From: Phycisphaerae bacterium
GTDB lineage: Bacteria > Planctomycetota > Phycisphaerae > Phycisphaerales > Phycisphaeraceae
Assembly (NCBI GenBank): GCA_030432595.1
Contig: JAUIGU010000022.1
Coordinates: forward strand, 1-64,000
Direction of reading: 5' to 3'
DNA length: 64,000 nt
Below, one piece after another: positions 42,782-51,990 of the stretch. The first letter of the stretch is position 1. Each line of letters starts with the position of its first letter. A program made the translations under genes and the position numbers. The notes beneath the pieces are model-generated. The model ran no database searches and was not told where the DNA came from. It worked only from the letters and a program-made list of their open reading frames with translations.

Positions 42782-44338
42782 TCACGCGAGCTTCTTTGTC
42801 GCGACCGTGCCGTCCTTGGTCGTCTTCACCTCGTACCCCGCGTCCTGTAGCTCCGCACGCAGCGCATCCGCTGCCGCAAAATCTTTCGCCGCCCGGGCCG
42901 CGTCGAGGGCGGCGCACTTCGCTGTGATATCGTCGTCTGCGCCCGTGTGTGTGCCCGAAGCGTTCGACACCGGCAGAACGCCCAGCACCTGGTCAAACGC
43001 GGTCAGCGCACCCACGACCTCGTCCGCATCGTCCGGCGGGTCGGCGATGAACTCGAACACCACCGCCAACGCCCCCGCGATGTTCAGGTCGTCCGCGAGG
43101 CATTCCACGAAACGCTTCACCGGTGCCTGCTCCCATAGTCCCGCAAGCGCTTGCGGGGCTGTTTCGGTGTTTGTTGGCGGTTCATATTCGACACGCTCCG
43201 CAAACCCGCGCAGCTTCGTCACCGCCGACGCCGAGTCCATCAGCCCTTTGCGCGAGAAGTCCATCTGGCTGCGGTAGTTCGCCTTGAGCAACTCGAACCG
43301 CAGCACCGCGGGATCGACGGCTCGGCCCGTAAACGATCCGTCGAGGATCTGCCGCACCGTGAAGAAGTTGCCCTTGCTCTTGGACATCTTCGCGCCTTCG
43401 ACCATGAGGTGCCGGGAGTGCATCCAGAACCGCGCAAAGCTCGGCTCGCCGGTCGCGCCGCAGGTCTGTGCGATCTCGCACTCGTGGTGGGGGAAGATGT
43501 TGTCTTCGCCGCCGGTGTGAATGTCGATGACGTCACGCTTCAGCACCGCCTTGGCCATCGCGCTGCACTCGATGTGCCAGCCGGGGTAGCCCTCTTGCAG
43601 TTGCGCCGCCGCCCCGGCGACCCCCAACTTCCGGGGCGACCATTTCATGAGGTGGGTGGGGTCGGGCTTCCACAAAAGGAAGTCGGCCGGGTGCTGCTTG
43701 CCCGCGTGGTGCGTCGCGTCGATGCGTCCGCCGGCCCCGCCGCGCAGCTGGTCGAGCGTGTTGCCGCTGAGCTTGCCGTACTCCGGGAAGCTCTGCACCC
43801 GGAAGTAGCACGCGCCGTCCGGTGCGATATACGCGTGGTCTTTCTCCAGCAACGTGCCGACCAACTCGAGCATCTGCTTCACATGGTCGGTCGCCCGCGG
43901 CATGTTCTGCGGGTACTCGTCCGCTACCTTCAGCCGCAACGCTCGCGCATCTTCGAGGAACGCGTCGATGTAAAACTGCGCGACCTGGTAGGGGTCATCT
44001 GGGTCGGCGATCGTGTCGGCATGAGCCTGCCCCGACTTCTTCGATTCTTTCAAACGCTTGGCGGCCGCGGCCATCTTGTCCTCGCCGCCGCCGTCCGCGA
44101 GCGCATCGTCGGTCATGTGCCCCACGTCGGTGAGGTTCATGACCTGGTGTACGTCGTGCCCGATGAGTTCGAGGAACCGCCGGAGCACATCCGAAAAGAT
44201 GAACGTCTTGAAGTTCCCGATGTGCGCGAAGTCGTAGACCGTCGGCCCGCAGTTGTACATCGACACCTCGCCCGCGACGAGCGGCGCGAAGGTTTCGAGT
44301 TGGTGCGTGAGCGTGTTGTAGAACTGCGGGGTGGTCAT
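42782..44338 (-). CDS. cysS: Cysteinyl-tRNA synthetase
   Basis: 518 residues. Class I synthetase. N-terminal [18 protein letters not shown] with the HIGH-type HIGN, zinc-ligand Cys and His (near [20 protein letters not shown], the KMSKS at about 317), DALR-type C-terminal helical domain ([22 protein letters not shown]). Complete and of normal length. Charges tRNA-Cys. Confidence 0.97.
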   Translation of the reverse strand: MTTPQFYNTLTHQLETFAPLVAGEVSMYNCGPTVYDFAHIGNFKTFIFSDVLRRFLELIGHDVHQVMNLTDVGHMTDDALADGGGEDKMAAAAKRLKESKKSGQAHADTIADPDDPYQVAQFYIDAFLEDARALRLKVADEYPQNMPRATDHVKQMLELVGTLLEKDHAYIAPDGACYFRVQSFPEYGKLSGNTLDQLRGGAGGRIDATHHAGKQHPADFLLWKPDPTHLMKWSPRKLGVAGAAAQLQEGYPGWHIECSAMAKAVLKRDVIDIHTGGEDNIFPHHECEIAQTCGATGEPSFARFWMHSRHLMVEGAKMSKSKGNFFTVRQILDGSFTGRAVDPAVLRFELLKANYRSQMDFSRKGLMDSASAVTKLRGFAERVEYEPPTNTETAPQALAGLWEQAPVKRFVECLADDLNIAGALAVVFEFIADPPDDADEVVGALTAFDQVLGVLPVSNASGTHTGADDDITAKCAALDAARAAKDFAAADALRAELQDAGYEVKTTKDGTVATKKLA

Positions 44339-44371
44339 GGGCTCAGCAGCTTAGCGTTCCGGGTCACGTAC

Positions 44372-44899
44372 TTAAGGCTCCAAAGCTTGTATCGCCTCGT
44401 CTTCGGGGAAGACGTCTTGCGCCCAGTCGATCAGTTCGGCCGCAACGGGATCGAAGTCCTCGCCGCGGCCGGGCTCAAACTGCACGATGTTGCATTCGTA
44501 GCAGAGACGGACTTCCGAGCGTCCCGTCGCGTTTTCAAACACGATGAGAACACCCGGCGTCGGGAGGCAGGCTTTGGCGTAGTCCCATTCGTAAGAGTCA
44601 TCATCCAGCAAAAGCCGCGTGAGCCGGGAGGTCTGTTCGGCGTCCAGCGGGACCGGGCCGGCCACCCGCTTCTCGTTCTCGCGGCGGGCGGCGCCGTTGA
44701 GCCGGTACGCCTCGACAGTGTCGGGGTTCAGCAACACATCTTTTTGTGCTTCTCCGCCCACAATCGTCAAGGCGCTGTCATTTGGTTTGTTGGCACCGCC
44801 GAAGCAGCACCCGTGCGTGAACAGTGCCGCAATGACGACGTTCAACGGGGGGATCACACGGCGAACCGGAGATTTGATTGGTTTGTTCTGGTAAGGCAT
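44372..44899 (-). CDS. Putative small lipoprotein, function unknown
   Basis: 175 residues. N-terminus with a short hydrophobic stretch ending THGCCFGG, a plausible lipobox (Cys at about 31), then a soluble domain with an acidic motif (LLLDDDSYEW) and a Cys pair (LCYECNIVQFEPG). The ending (DWAQDVFPEDEAIQAL) is helical. I do not recognise the family. Lies 33 nt upstream of cysS on the same strand. Confidence 0.55.
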   Translation of the reverse strand: MPYQNKPIKSPVRRVIPPLNVVIAALFTHGCCFGGANKPNDSALTIVGGEAQKDVLLNPDTVEAYRLNGAARRENEKRVAGPVPLDAEQTSRLTRLLLDDDSYEWDYAKACLPTPGVLIVFENATGRSEVRLCYECNIVQFEPGRGEDFDPVAAELIDWAQDVFPEDEAIQALEP

Positions 44900-44981
44900 G
44901 GTTGATAAACCTAAGGTTGTTTACCATCCAGAATAATAGTGTATCGCGACACGAACGGCCGACACCGTCAACGTTTGGGTA

Positions 44982-45491
44982 TCAGTGCTTATACGAACGG
45001 CGTTTGTAGCGAGGCAATGGGTTGCGTTGGCCCTTCTGTTCGGTGTGTTCAAATTCCCATAGCAGCATTCCGCCGAGCAGTAGAAAGGGGGCACTCAGTA
45101 GAAAGAGCACGATTGTGGTTGGGATTGGCCATGCAATGAAAGCGTTTTCCGGGTTTTCTGGATCGTATTGAAGATTGGCCGACGTGCCCAAGGAATGACT
45201 GATACCTGCGGGAATCGAGTATTGATCGCCATCAACGTGATAGATAATCAGCTGGGAATGATTTGTGCGCACCTTGGGAGGTCGATATCGGCTCTGCGTC
45301 AGGCAGTCCGATTCTTCGACGGAAACGACTCGGCCGCTGGTGGTGGACCAACTAAGAACTGACGGCATCACGGTTTGCCGGAAAACCATCGCGCAAAGCA
45401 GAAGCCCGCAAGACATGGATAAGGCTGCAATAGCAATTCTGATGTAGGACTTGCGGCTCACGATTGGCCGGATTTTGATCCGGTTGAGCAT
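44982..45491 (-). CDS. DUF3592-type two-TM membrane protein
   Basis: 169 residues. Layout TM1 (IAIAALSMSCGLLLCAMVF), extracytoplasmic beta domain with SGRVVSVEESDCLTQS and YDPENPENAFI, and TM2 (TTIVLFLLSAPFLLLGGMLLWEF). This matches the general plan of DUF3592 proteins. Codon third positions are AT-richer than neighbours, suggesting acquisition. Function unknown. Confidence 0.6.
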   Translation of the reverse strand: MLNRIKIRPIVSRKSYIRIAIAALSMSCGLLLCAMVFRQTVMPSVLSWSTTSGRVVSVEESDCLTQSRYRPPKVRTNHSQLIIYHVDGDQYSIPAGISHSLGTSANLQYDPENPENAFIAWPIPTTIVLFLLSAPFLLLGGMLLWEFEHTEQKGQRNPLPRYKRRSYKH

Positions 45492-45494
45492 GAA

Positions 45495-46775
45495 TTAGCC
45501 TTGACGGACAGTACTTTGCTCAGGGGCTTGGACTTTCTCCACCGTCACCCTCAGCACCTTCGTCTTCTCCGCTTCGTCGATGACGACCTTGACGCCGTCG
45601 TGTTCGAAGGATTCGCCGGGGGCGGGGATGTGGCCCAGGACGCTCACGACGTAGCCGGCGACGGTTTCGTAGTCCTCGTCTTCGGGGAGGTCGAGCCCGA
45701 GCGCGTCGTTGAGCTCGTCGATGTGGAGGCGGGCGTCCATGGTGGCGGACAGTTCGTTGGGCGCGACGTCGATGGTGGGGTCGTCGGGCTGGTCTTCGTA
45801 TTCGTCGTGGATCTCGCCGACGATCTCTTCGAGGATGTCCTCGATGGTGACCAGGCCCGCGGTGCCGCCGTACTCGTCGAGGACGACGGCGAGGTGGACC
45901 TTCTTCTGACGGAACTCGGCGAGCAGGTCGCGCACCGGTTTGGACTCGGGGACGACGAAGGGTTCGCGGACGACGTCGTCGAGGTTGAACTCGTGGCCGT
46001 CGTTGAGGAAGCGGATGAGGTCCTTGGCGTAGAGGATGCCGGCGATGTCGTCGAGGTTCTCGCGGTAGACGGGGATGCGGCTGTGTCCGGCTTCGAGCGC
46101 GGCGGCCTTCACCTCGGCGAGGGTGAGCCCGGCCGGGATGCCCTGGACGTCGGTGCGCGGCGTCATGATCTCGCCCACCGTGGTCTCCGCAAGTTCGACG
46201 ACGCCTTCGATCATCTGCCGCTGGGTCTCGTCGAAGGTTTCTTCCTCGTCGTGACGCTCGACGGCGTCGAGGACCTGCTCGGCGAGGTCTTCGTCGTCTT
46301 CGAGGTCGATGCCCGACAGGCGGCGCAGCACCGGATCGACGATGCGCAGCGGGAAGGTGAACGGCGCGAAGACCACGCGCACCAGGTGGAGGAACGGGAT
46401 CGACCAGACGAGCAGTTTTTCGCGGCGGTAGCGCGCCCAGTAGACGGGCACCGCGACGGTGAAGACGGACATCAGCGCGATGGCGATCGCGAACGAGATG
46501 GCGTAGTGCGGCAGGGGCTCGGTGACGCCGTTCTGTTCGACCAGGTCGTGGGTCGAGAGGACGATGATCAGTGCGCAGACCGCGCGGGCGATGCCGGTGG
46601 CGAGCAGGAGCGAGGGGGCCTGATCGACGATGGGCTCAAGGCGGTGGGCCTTGCCGCGTTCGTCAAGCAGTTCGCCGAGGCGGCGCTTGGAGAGCGTCTT
46701 GAGCGCGTTGTGGCAGGCGGCGAAGTAGCACGCGAGCAGGCAGGCGGCGAGCAGGAGGATGAGGACGGGGGTCAT
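45495..46775 (-). CDS. CNNM/CorC-type transporter-associated protein with CBS pair
   Basis: 426 residues. N-terminal CNNM domain (TM helices at about 3-20, 55-80, 95-115), two CBS domains (GEIMTPRTDVQGIPAGLTLAEV, AKDLIRFLN ... VAGIVL-type), and a C-terminal CorC_HlyC domain (DARLHIDELNDALGLDLPEDEDYETVAGYVVSVLG in parts). CBS domain sequence VVLDEYGGTAGLVTIEDILEEIVGEI is highly typical. Implicated in Mg2+/Co2+ handling. Encoded with ybeY (ATGA overlap), a common pairing. Confidence 0.93.
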   Translation of the reverse strand: MTPVLILLLAACLLACYFAACHNALKTLSKRRLGELLDERGKAHRLEPIVDQAPSLLLATGIARAVCALIIVLSTHDLVEQNGVTEPLPHYAISFAIAIALMSVFTVAVPVYWARYRREKLLVWSIPFLHLVRVVFAPFTFPLRIVDPVLRRLSGIDLEDDEDLAEQVLDAVERHDEEETFDETQRQMIEGVVELAETTVGEIMTPRTDVQGIPAGLTLAEVKAAALEAGHSRIPVYRENLDDIAGILYAKDLIRFLNDGHEFNLDDVVREPFVVPESKPVRDLLAEFRQKKVHLAVVLDEYGGTAGLVTIEDILEEIVGEIHDEYEDQPDDPTIDVAPNELSATMDARLHIDELNDALGLDLPEDEDYETVAGYVVSVLGHIPAPGESFEHDGVKVVIDEAEKTKVLRVTVEKVQAPEQSTVRQG

Positions 46776-47515
46776 GGGAGCGCCTCCTGCGGAGGCGTGA
46801 TCTCAGATTTTCGATTGGCGATTCCCGATTGGAAGACCGGGCCGACGCCCAGCGCGGTGAGCAATTCGTCTTCGCGCTGGTGCATCTGTCGGTAGGCGTC
46901 GGGGTCGTGGTCGTCTTCGCCGAGCAGGTGGAGGACGCCGTGGACGGCGTAGAGGAGCAGCTCGGTGCGGGCGTCGTGGCCGCGGGTCTGGGCTTCGCGG
47001 ACGGCGACGTCGCGTCCGAGCACGAGGTCGGCGTGGAGCGGGCCGGCCGGCTCTTCGTCGGCGGCGGTCGGGTCGCGGTGGTCGAAGGTCAACACGTCGG
47101 TGGTCCCTGCGACGCCGGTGTAGCGTTGGTGCAGGTCGGCCATCTGGGCGTCATCGGCCAGAACGATAGTGAGGTTGGGTGGGGCCGGGTCGTGATCGGG
47201 CGTTGGCGCGGTCGTGTTCGGCGTGGCGGGCGTGGACGCGGCGTCCAATAAGGCCAGCGCCCGCCCGAGCATGACGTCGAGCCAGCCCTGCGCGGGCGGG
47301 TCGGTGTCGGGCGCGTCGAGGATCAGCGTGACGGGCGGGCCGCCCGGCGGCGCGGCGGCGGGGGTGGGGTTGGGTGGCGCGGCGGATCGCGCGGCCGGAC
47401 TGAGCGGGTCGTCGGCGTCCGGGCCGGCGGTTCCGGGAGCGGGGCTTCCGGGGCGTCCGGGGGAGTGGCGTCTGGGGCCGGAAGGGTCGGGGTCCGCGTC
47501 GGCGGCGGGGGGCAT
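46772..47515 (-). CDS. ybeY: Endoribonuclease YbeY (rRNA maturation), with Pro-rich N-terminus
   Basis: 247 residues from the ATG at 47515; the reading frame extends further up, and the first 60 or so residues are Pro/Ala-rich and unlikely to be conserved. Domain at about 70-230: TIVLADDAQMADLHQRYTGV, TDVLTFDH and the zinc site HGVLHLLGEDDH, in which the third His is one residue further on than in the canonical H-x3-H-x5-H. YbeY processes 16S rRNA 3' ends. The C-terminal tail (FQSGIANRKSEI) looks encoded by a dispersed repeat. Overlaps the CorC-like gene by 4 nt. Confidence 0.8.
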   Translation of the reverse strand: MPPAADADPDPSGPRRHSPGRPGSPAPGTAGPDADDPLSPAARSAAPPNPTPAAAPPGGPPVTLILDAPDTDPPAQGWLDVMLGRALALLDAASTPATPNTTAPTPDHDPAPPNLTIVLADDAQMADLHQRYTGVAGTTDVLTFDHRDPTAADEEPAGPLHADLVLGRDVAVREAQTRGHDARTELLLYAVHGVLHLLGEDDHDPDAYRQMHQREDELLTALGVGPVFQSGIANRKSEITPPQEALP

Positions 47516-47689
47516 GGCGGTGCGGGTCAGGTCGCGGCGGGCGGGGGGAAAAGCAGGGGGACAACACGCGGCCAGGCCCATCCGCCGGGGCACGGCCACG
47601 GCGCATGTTATCGGGGGAAAGCGGATCGGCAAAGCGTCGTCAACGCAGGCGCTGCGCGGGGCACCGTGGGGCTCCTCGGGGCGGGTGGG

Positions 47690-49504
47690 TCACGCGCGGT
47701 GGCGTCGGACCATGGCCGGGAGGGCGGCGAGCAGCCCCGCCGCCGCGCCGGGTTCGGGGACATAGGCCAGGACGTAGCCGCTGTAGCTGTCGGGGTTGGA
47801 CCAGACGGTGATGTTTCCCGACTCGAAGCCGTCCGTGAAGATGCCCCAGTCGCCGGCGATGCCGTTGGGCGGGCCGAGGAACGGGGAACTGCCGCCCAGG
47901 CCCGGGGACAGGGTGTAGTTGCCCTGCAGCTCAAAGTCTTCGGAGAGTTTCAGCAGCCGGAGCCGGTGGAGTTCGATCTCGTTGAGTTCGAGGAAGCCCT
48001 CGGCCGCGTCGGACAATTCGATCGTGAACGCGCCGTTGTACGCGTCAGCGGGCACCTCGCCCAGGCCCCCGACGAAGAACCCGGCCGTGAACGGCAGCAA
48101 GCCCTGGATATTCAACGCGGCCAGCCGGGCGTCGAGGTCTTCCAGGCCCGGGAGCATGCCGAGGCTGCCGGGGTTGACGCGTTGCACGGTGACGGTCTCC
48201 TGCCCCGTTAGCACCTCCGTGTCGATGTCGGTGAGGCTGATGATGACATCCGTGGCCGGGGGCGCGAAGATCGGCTGCGACAGGTCTTCCCACAACTCCT
48301 CCCCGGAGAACGGGTCGCCCATCGCGGCGGCGGCGGCGTTGGCGCCGATGTTGGAGAAGAACACGCCGGGCGTGACCTCCTGCCCGAAGGGCACGATGCT
48401 GCCGACGATGTTGGGTTGGCTGCCGGAGGGGTCGTAGGTCGTGGGGTCGACGACGTTGATCGAGGCCGCGGTGCCGTTGCCGCGGGAGACGATCAACTCA
48501 TCGACGCCGTCGCCGGTGAAGTCGATGCCGCCGGCGACGCGCACGCCGGTGGTGACGATGGTGTCGTTGAAGAACCCGAACTGATCGATGGGCGGCGCGA
48601 GGTCTTCGTCGTCGAATACGTTGACCTGCGAGAAGCCCGAGCCGGGTGCGGTGCCGGTGGCAAACGCCGGGTGATCGTTGTTGATGCCCGAGTCGAGGAT
48701 GGCGACCGTGACGCCCTCGCCGTAGCTCGGGCCGAACGCGTCCCAATCGACGAACGGCGCCGGCGTGAGCCCCAGGCCGATGTCCGCGCCGCCGGTGGAT
48801 GGCGGCGGCGCGAATGAAAACGCACGGACCGACGACTGCGGGTTGGCCGCGTCGCGCCCGGGTCCGGTCAGGACGTCCGCGCGACCGTCGCCGTCGACGT
48901 CGCCGGCGGCAACGAACACGCCGCCGAGGAACGCGTTGTCGTAGGGGAAGAACGACGCGAGCTCGGTCAGCCCCAGCGTCGCCACGGTCGTGCCGTCGAA
49001 CACCTTCACGTGTGGCTGCCCGCCCGGCCCGGCGCCGGTGATGATGTCGTCCACGCCGTCGCCGTTCACGTCCCCCGCCGAGACGCGCACGCCGCCCGTG
49101 AACGCGTCGCCGAACGGCGAGAACCCGCCGATCGGCGCGTGCGTCACGCCGTCGAACACCCTGACGTGCGGCCCGCCCCGGGGCAGCGCACCGGGCCCGG
49201 CCCCGGTGATGATGTCGTCCGTCCCGTCGCCGTTGATGTCCCCGACCGCGACCGTCACCCCGCCCAGAAAGCCCGTCCCGTACGCCTCGAACTCCGACAC
49301 CGCCCGGAACCCGCCGAAGCTCGACGCGTCCGGCTCATAGACCCGCACGATCGGCCCGGGGTACAGCGGGTTCGTGCCGTTGGACAAGTCCTCGTCGGGC
49401 GCCACCACGATCGTCGGCTTCGCCAAGGCCTCAACGGAACCCGAGCAACACATCGCCGCCGCCAGTCCGCCGAAACACCAACGCCACGGAAGTATGCCCA
49501 TCAT
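47690..49504 (-). CDS. VCBS/FG-GAP-type secreted protein with PEP-CTERM-like signal
   Basis: 604 residues with a signal peptide (CFGGLAAAMCCSGSVEALA) and repeated FG-GAP motifs (VAVGDINGDGTDDIITGAGPG, SAGDVNGDGVDDIITGAGPGG, AAGDVDGDGRADVLTGPGRD), which form a beta-propeller and bind Ca2+. In the middle, VAILDSGINNDHPAF resembles the catalytic Asp motif of subtilases, but the HGT and GTSMA motifs are absent. The C-terminus (YVPEPGAAAGLLAALPAMVRRHRA) is a PEP-CTERM-like sorting signal. Likely cell-surface. Confidence 0.8.
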   Translation of the reverse strand: MMGILPWRWCFGGLAAAMCCSGSVEALAKPTIVVAPDEDLSNGTNPLYPGPIVRVYEPDASSFGGFRAVSEFEAYGTGFLGGVTVAVGDINGDGTDDIITGAGPGALPRGGPHVRVFDGVTHAPIGGFSPFGDAFTGGVRVSAGDVNGDGVDDIITGAGPGGQPHVKVFDGTTVATLGLTELASFFPYDNAFLGGVFVAAGDVDGDGRADVLTGPGRDAANPQSSVRAFSFAPPPSTGGADIGLGLTPAPFVDWDAFGPSYGEGVTVAILDSGINNDHPAFATGTAPGSGFSQVNVFDDEDLAPPIDQFGFFNDTIVTTGVRVAGGIDFTGDGVDELIVSRGNGTAASINVVDPTTYDPSGSQPNIVGSIVPFGQEVTPGVFFSNIGANAAAAAMGDPFSGEELWEDLSQPIFAPPATDVIISLTDIDTEVLTGQETVTVQRVNPGSLGMLPGLEDLDARLAALNIQGLLPFTAGFFVGGLGEVPADAYNGAFTIELSDAAEGFLELNEIELHRLRLLKLSEDFELQGNYTLSPGLGGSSPFLGPPNGIAGDWGIFTDGFESGNITVWSNPDSYSGYVLAYVPEPGAAAGLLAALPAMVRRHRA

Positions 49505-49640
49505 GATGCTCTTTCTCCCAGACGATCAGACACGAAACCAAGATGATCCCACAGGATAACGCACCGGTTCAACAGGGATTCCCCGCGCGAAAGATGGGGA
49601 TACTGGAGAATCCGGCAGGGCGGTTTGGAGACCGTTCGCG

Positions 49641-50747
49641 CTAGCACGGTGGAATCTGCGCAGCCATCTTTCCGCGGCGTGCGGCGTTCCTGTATCGGCC
49701 GGCGTTTTCCGCCAACCACGTCAGCCCGAGCGTGCCCGCGACCACGACCGGGAACATCACGAAGACAAACATGGCGGCCCACACCCTTTCATGGACCGGC
49801 TCGCCGGTGCTCAGTTGGGCGGGTTCGTGTTCTGAGAAATGCATCTGCACGCTGTCGGTGAGCGCAGCGATTGGCCCGGCAAAGAGCGCGACGTAAACGA
49901 ACTGCGCGGCCGCCCTGGCCATCAATCCGGAGAGGAAGAAGCTGGGAATCACCGCGAAACACCCGATCATGCTTTCGAATGAATCGTGTGGCAAGCCCCG
50001 CCGGCGGCGCAGCGCCCTAGTCGCGCACACGGCAAGCGGCACGACGCACAGCGCGTTGAGGGCTGGATGCCGGGACGCGATCAGCGCGACGCACGCTAGG
50101 TAGAGGGCAACCGAACCCGTCGCCGTTTTGCCGGTCAGCGGGCGTTCCTTACGCGGAGTTTTGACGGCGCTTGAATCTGCGCGGTCGTCGTCGGGAATCC
50201 ATTCGACTTCCGGCCGATCAGGATCAAAGTCAGAGGGACTCTCGGGTGGTGCACCTCCTTCGCGGAGGACGCGGCCTGCCCCCGCCAACATCATCACGGC
50301 GGCGCTGGAGAACAGCAGCCAGTGCCCGGAAAACCCACGCACGATGTACGCCTGATGTCGGTGGTACTCGCTCAACGTCAGTTCGCGGATCAAGGCGCCC
50401 CTGATTCTCAAAAAGTAACGCCCAAACTCCTGATACGGCTTGCCGCCTTCGCTCAGCACCAGGAACAGAACGAAATTCGTCAGCGCATAAGCACCGCACA
50501 CGCCGACAACCGCCTTGAGCCACATGGGTGCCGCTTGAATCACGCCGTCCTGTTTGAGGCCCGTTTCCCCCGCACGATTGGCGTAAACGATGGCCGCGAC
50601 AAACGGCGGGAAGATCAACACATGCAGCCACATGACGCCGGGTACGGCGTGCATCGGGTTGACGCCGAAGAACGTCGCGGCGTGGGCGGTAAGGCTCAGA
50701 GCAAAGACGACCGCCGCGAAGATCATCCATAACCACCGGAAGATCAT
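49641..50747 (-). CDS. Polytopic membrane protein, function unknown
   Basis: 368 residues with seven or eight hydrophobic segments (IFRWLWMIFAAVVFALSLTA, VMWLHVLIFPPFVAAIVY, WLKAVVGVCGAYALTNFVLFLVL, LLFSSAAVMMLAGAG, ALYLACVALIASRH, MFVFVMFPVVVAGTLG). A hydrophilic loop in the middle (DFDPDRPEVEWIPDDDRADS) may be cytoplasmic. No homologue recognised. Next to a STAS/anti-sigma pair, without visible linkage. Confidence 0.6.
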   Translation of the reverse strand: MIFRWLWMIFAAVVFALSLTAHAATFFGVNPMHAVPGVMWLHVLIFPPFVAAIVYANRAGETGLKQDGVIQAAPMWLKAVVGVCGAYALTNFVLFLVLSEGGKPYQEFGRYFLRIRGALIRELTLSEYHRHQAYIVRGFSGHWLLFSSAAVMMLAGAGRVLREGGAPPESPSDFDPDRPEVEWIPDDDRADSSAVKTPRKERPLTGKTATGSVALYLACVALIASRHPALNALCVVPLAVCATRALRRRRGLPHDSFESMIGCFAVIPSFFLSGLMARAAAQFVYVALFAGPIAALTDSVQMHFSEHEPAQLSTGEPVHERVWAAMFVFVMFPVVVAGTLGLTWLAENAGRYRNAARRGKMAAQIPPC

Positions 50748-50877
50748 CGCTCACGCCTTCCTGTGCCGAGATTCACGGACCGGCGGCGACGCCCTGCGGG
50801 CAGGCACCGATGCGAATCGAACAGGGGTTTCACACGGTGCCCCGTGTTCATCTGAACGTGTTCACTTCCGGCTCGCA

Positions 50878-51288
50878 TCACTCCGGCAACGGGCAGCCCT
50901 TCGTCTTCACCAGCGTCACGCGGTTGCCCGAGTCGTTGAACGACACGTCGGTCATGTACGCCCGCATCAGCATCACGCCCCGGCCGGACGGCACCACCAG
51001 GTTCTCCTCCAGCGTCGGGTCCGGCACCTCGTCGGGGTCGAAGCCCGGGCCTTCGTCTTCGACGCTGACCGTGAACTTGTCCGGCGTGGCGTCCCACTCG
51101 ACGGTGACGTGCTTGCTCGGGTCGCCGCCGTTGCCGTGACGCACCGCGTTGGCGAGTGCCTCGGCCATGGACAGCCGGATCGCGAACACCGCCTTGTCGC
51201 TGAACCCCGCCGCGTTCACGTCGTCGAGGATCGCCGACTCGACCGCGGGGATCTCGTCGAGCCGGCTGGGGAAGACGCGTTGGGGCAT
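50878..51288 (-). CDS. Anti-sigma factor / serine-protein kinase of the RsbW-SpoIIAB type
   Basis: 136 residues. HATPase_c_2-type fold with the N box (LSMAEALANAVRHGN), G1 (VSVEDEGPGFDPDEV) and G2 (SGRGVMLMRAYMTDV). Such kinases bind a sigma factor and phosphorylate the STAS antagonist, encoded just upstream on the same strand (51378-51740). Its target sigma factor is not in this window. Confidence 0.85.
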   Translation of the reverse strand: MPQRVFPSRLDEIPAVESAILDDVNAAGFSDKAVFAIRLSMAEALANAVRHGNGGDPSKHVTVEWDATPDKFTVSVEDEGPGFDPDEVPDPTLEENLVVPSGRGVMLMRAYMTDVSFNDSGNRVTLVKTKGCPLPE

Positions 51289-51377
51289 GTCGTCTTCTCC
51301 GCGGGCGGGTCTCAGGCCATGGGTTGATCCGGGGCTTCGCTTCGCTCAGCCCTCGGCTTCGGGGTGGGTGGGGGGGT

Positions 51378-51740
51378 TTACTTGAAGCTCTTGATGGCCT
51401 TGGCTTCGTCGTCGTGGATCTGGAAGAGCTTGTCGAGCTTGGTGATCTTGAAAACCTCGTAGATCTGCTTGTCGATGTTGCTCAGCCGGAGCTGGCCACC
51501 TTTCTGGCGGACCTTGTTGTTCACGGTGATCAGCGTGCCCAGCGCCGCGGACGACAGGTGCTCGACGTTGAGGAAGTTCAGCAGCAGCTTGGGGTTGGAC
51601 GAGGCGTCGATGATCGCGGTCAGTTCGTCGCCGATCTGCTGGATCGCGGACTCTTCGAGGATGTTGCGGTCCTTGAAGACGACCTTGGTGATGCCTTGGT
51701 CGTCCCCGACCGCGGTGGTGATGAGGCGGGTTTCGGACAT
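51378..51740 (-). CDS. STAS-domain anti-sigma factor antagonist (SpoIIAA/RsbV type)
   Basis: 120 residues. STAS core with the phosphorylatable Ser site (LNFLNVEHLSSAALGTLI), strand HTVLKVVFKD-like (TKVVFKDRNILEES) and a C-terminal helix (EVFKITKLDKLFQIH). It is the antagonist of the partner kinase encoded 89 nt downstream. Together they form a two-gene partner-switching module. Confidence 0.85.
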   Translation of the reverse strand: MSETRLITTAVGDDQGITKVVFKDRNILEESAIQQIGDELTAIIDASSNPKLLLNFLNVEHLSSAALGTLITVNNKVRQKGGQLRLSNIDKQIYEVFKITKLDKLFQIHDDEAKAIKSFK

Positions 51741-51845
51741 CGGCCGGCTCCGGCGGCAGGGGGCGATTGAGAAAAACCAGAGAATCCAGTCAAGAACGGT
51801 ATCCCGCGCAACGGGGCAGTGTCAAACGGGGCGCGGCGGCATATG

Positions 51846-51990
51846 GAAGATCAAGAACATCCAGAAAATCGAGAACATCCGGAAAACCGAAACGGCGATC
51901 AGTCCGCATCGAACCCTCGGCCAACCGCGGACCACGATTCACGCCTCTTGGTTTTCTGGATGTTCCCGATGTCCTGCATGTTCCCGATTC
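51846..51990. repeat. Palindromic repeat, family F7 (AGAACATCCAGAAAA type), overlapping a gene end
   Basis: Left arm 51846-51888 (ATCAAGAACATCCAGAAAA, CGAGAACATCCGGAAAACC) and right arm 51950-51990 (GGTTTTCTGGATGTTCCCG and following) are imperfect inverted copies. The right arm codes for the C-terminus of the glycosyltransferase gene. Confidence 0.7.
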
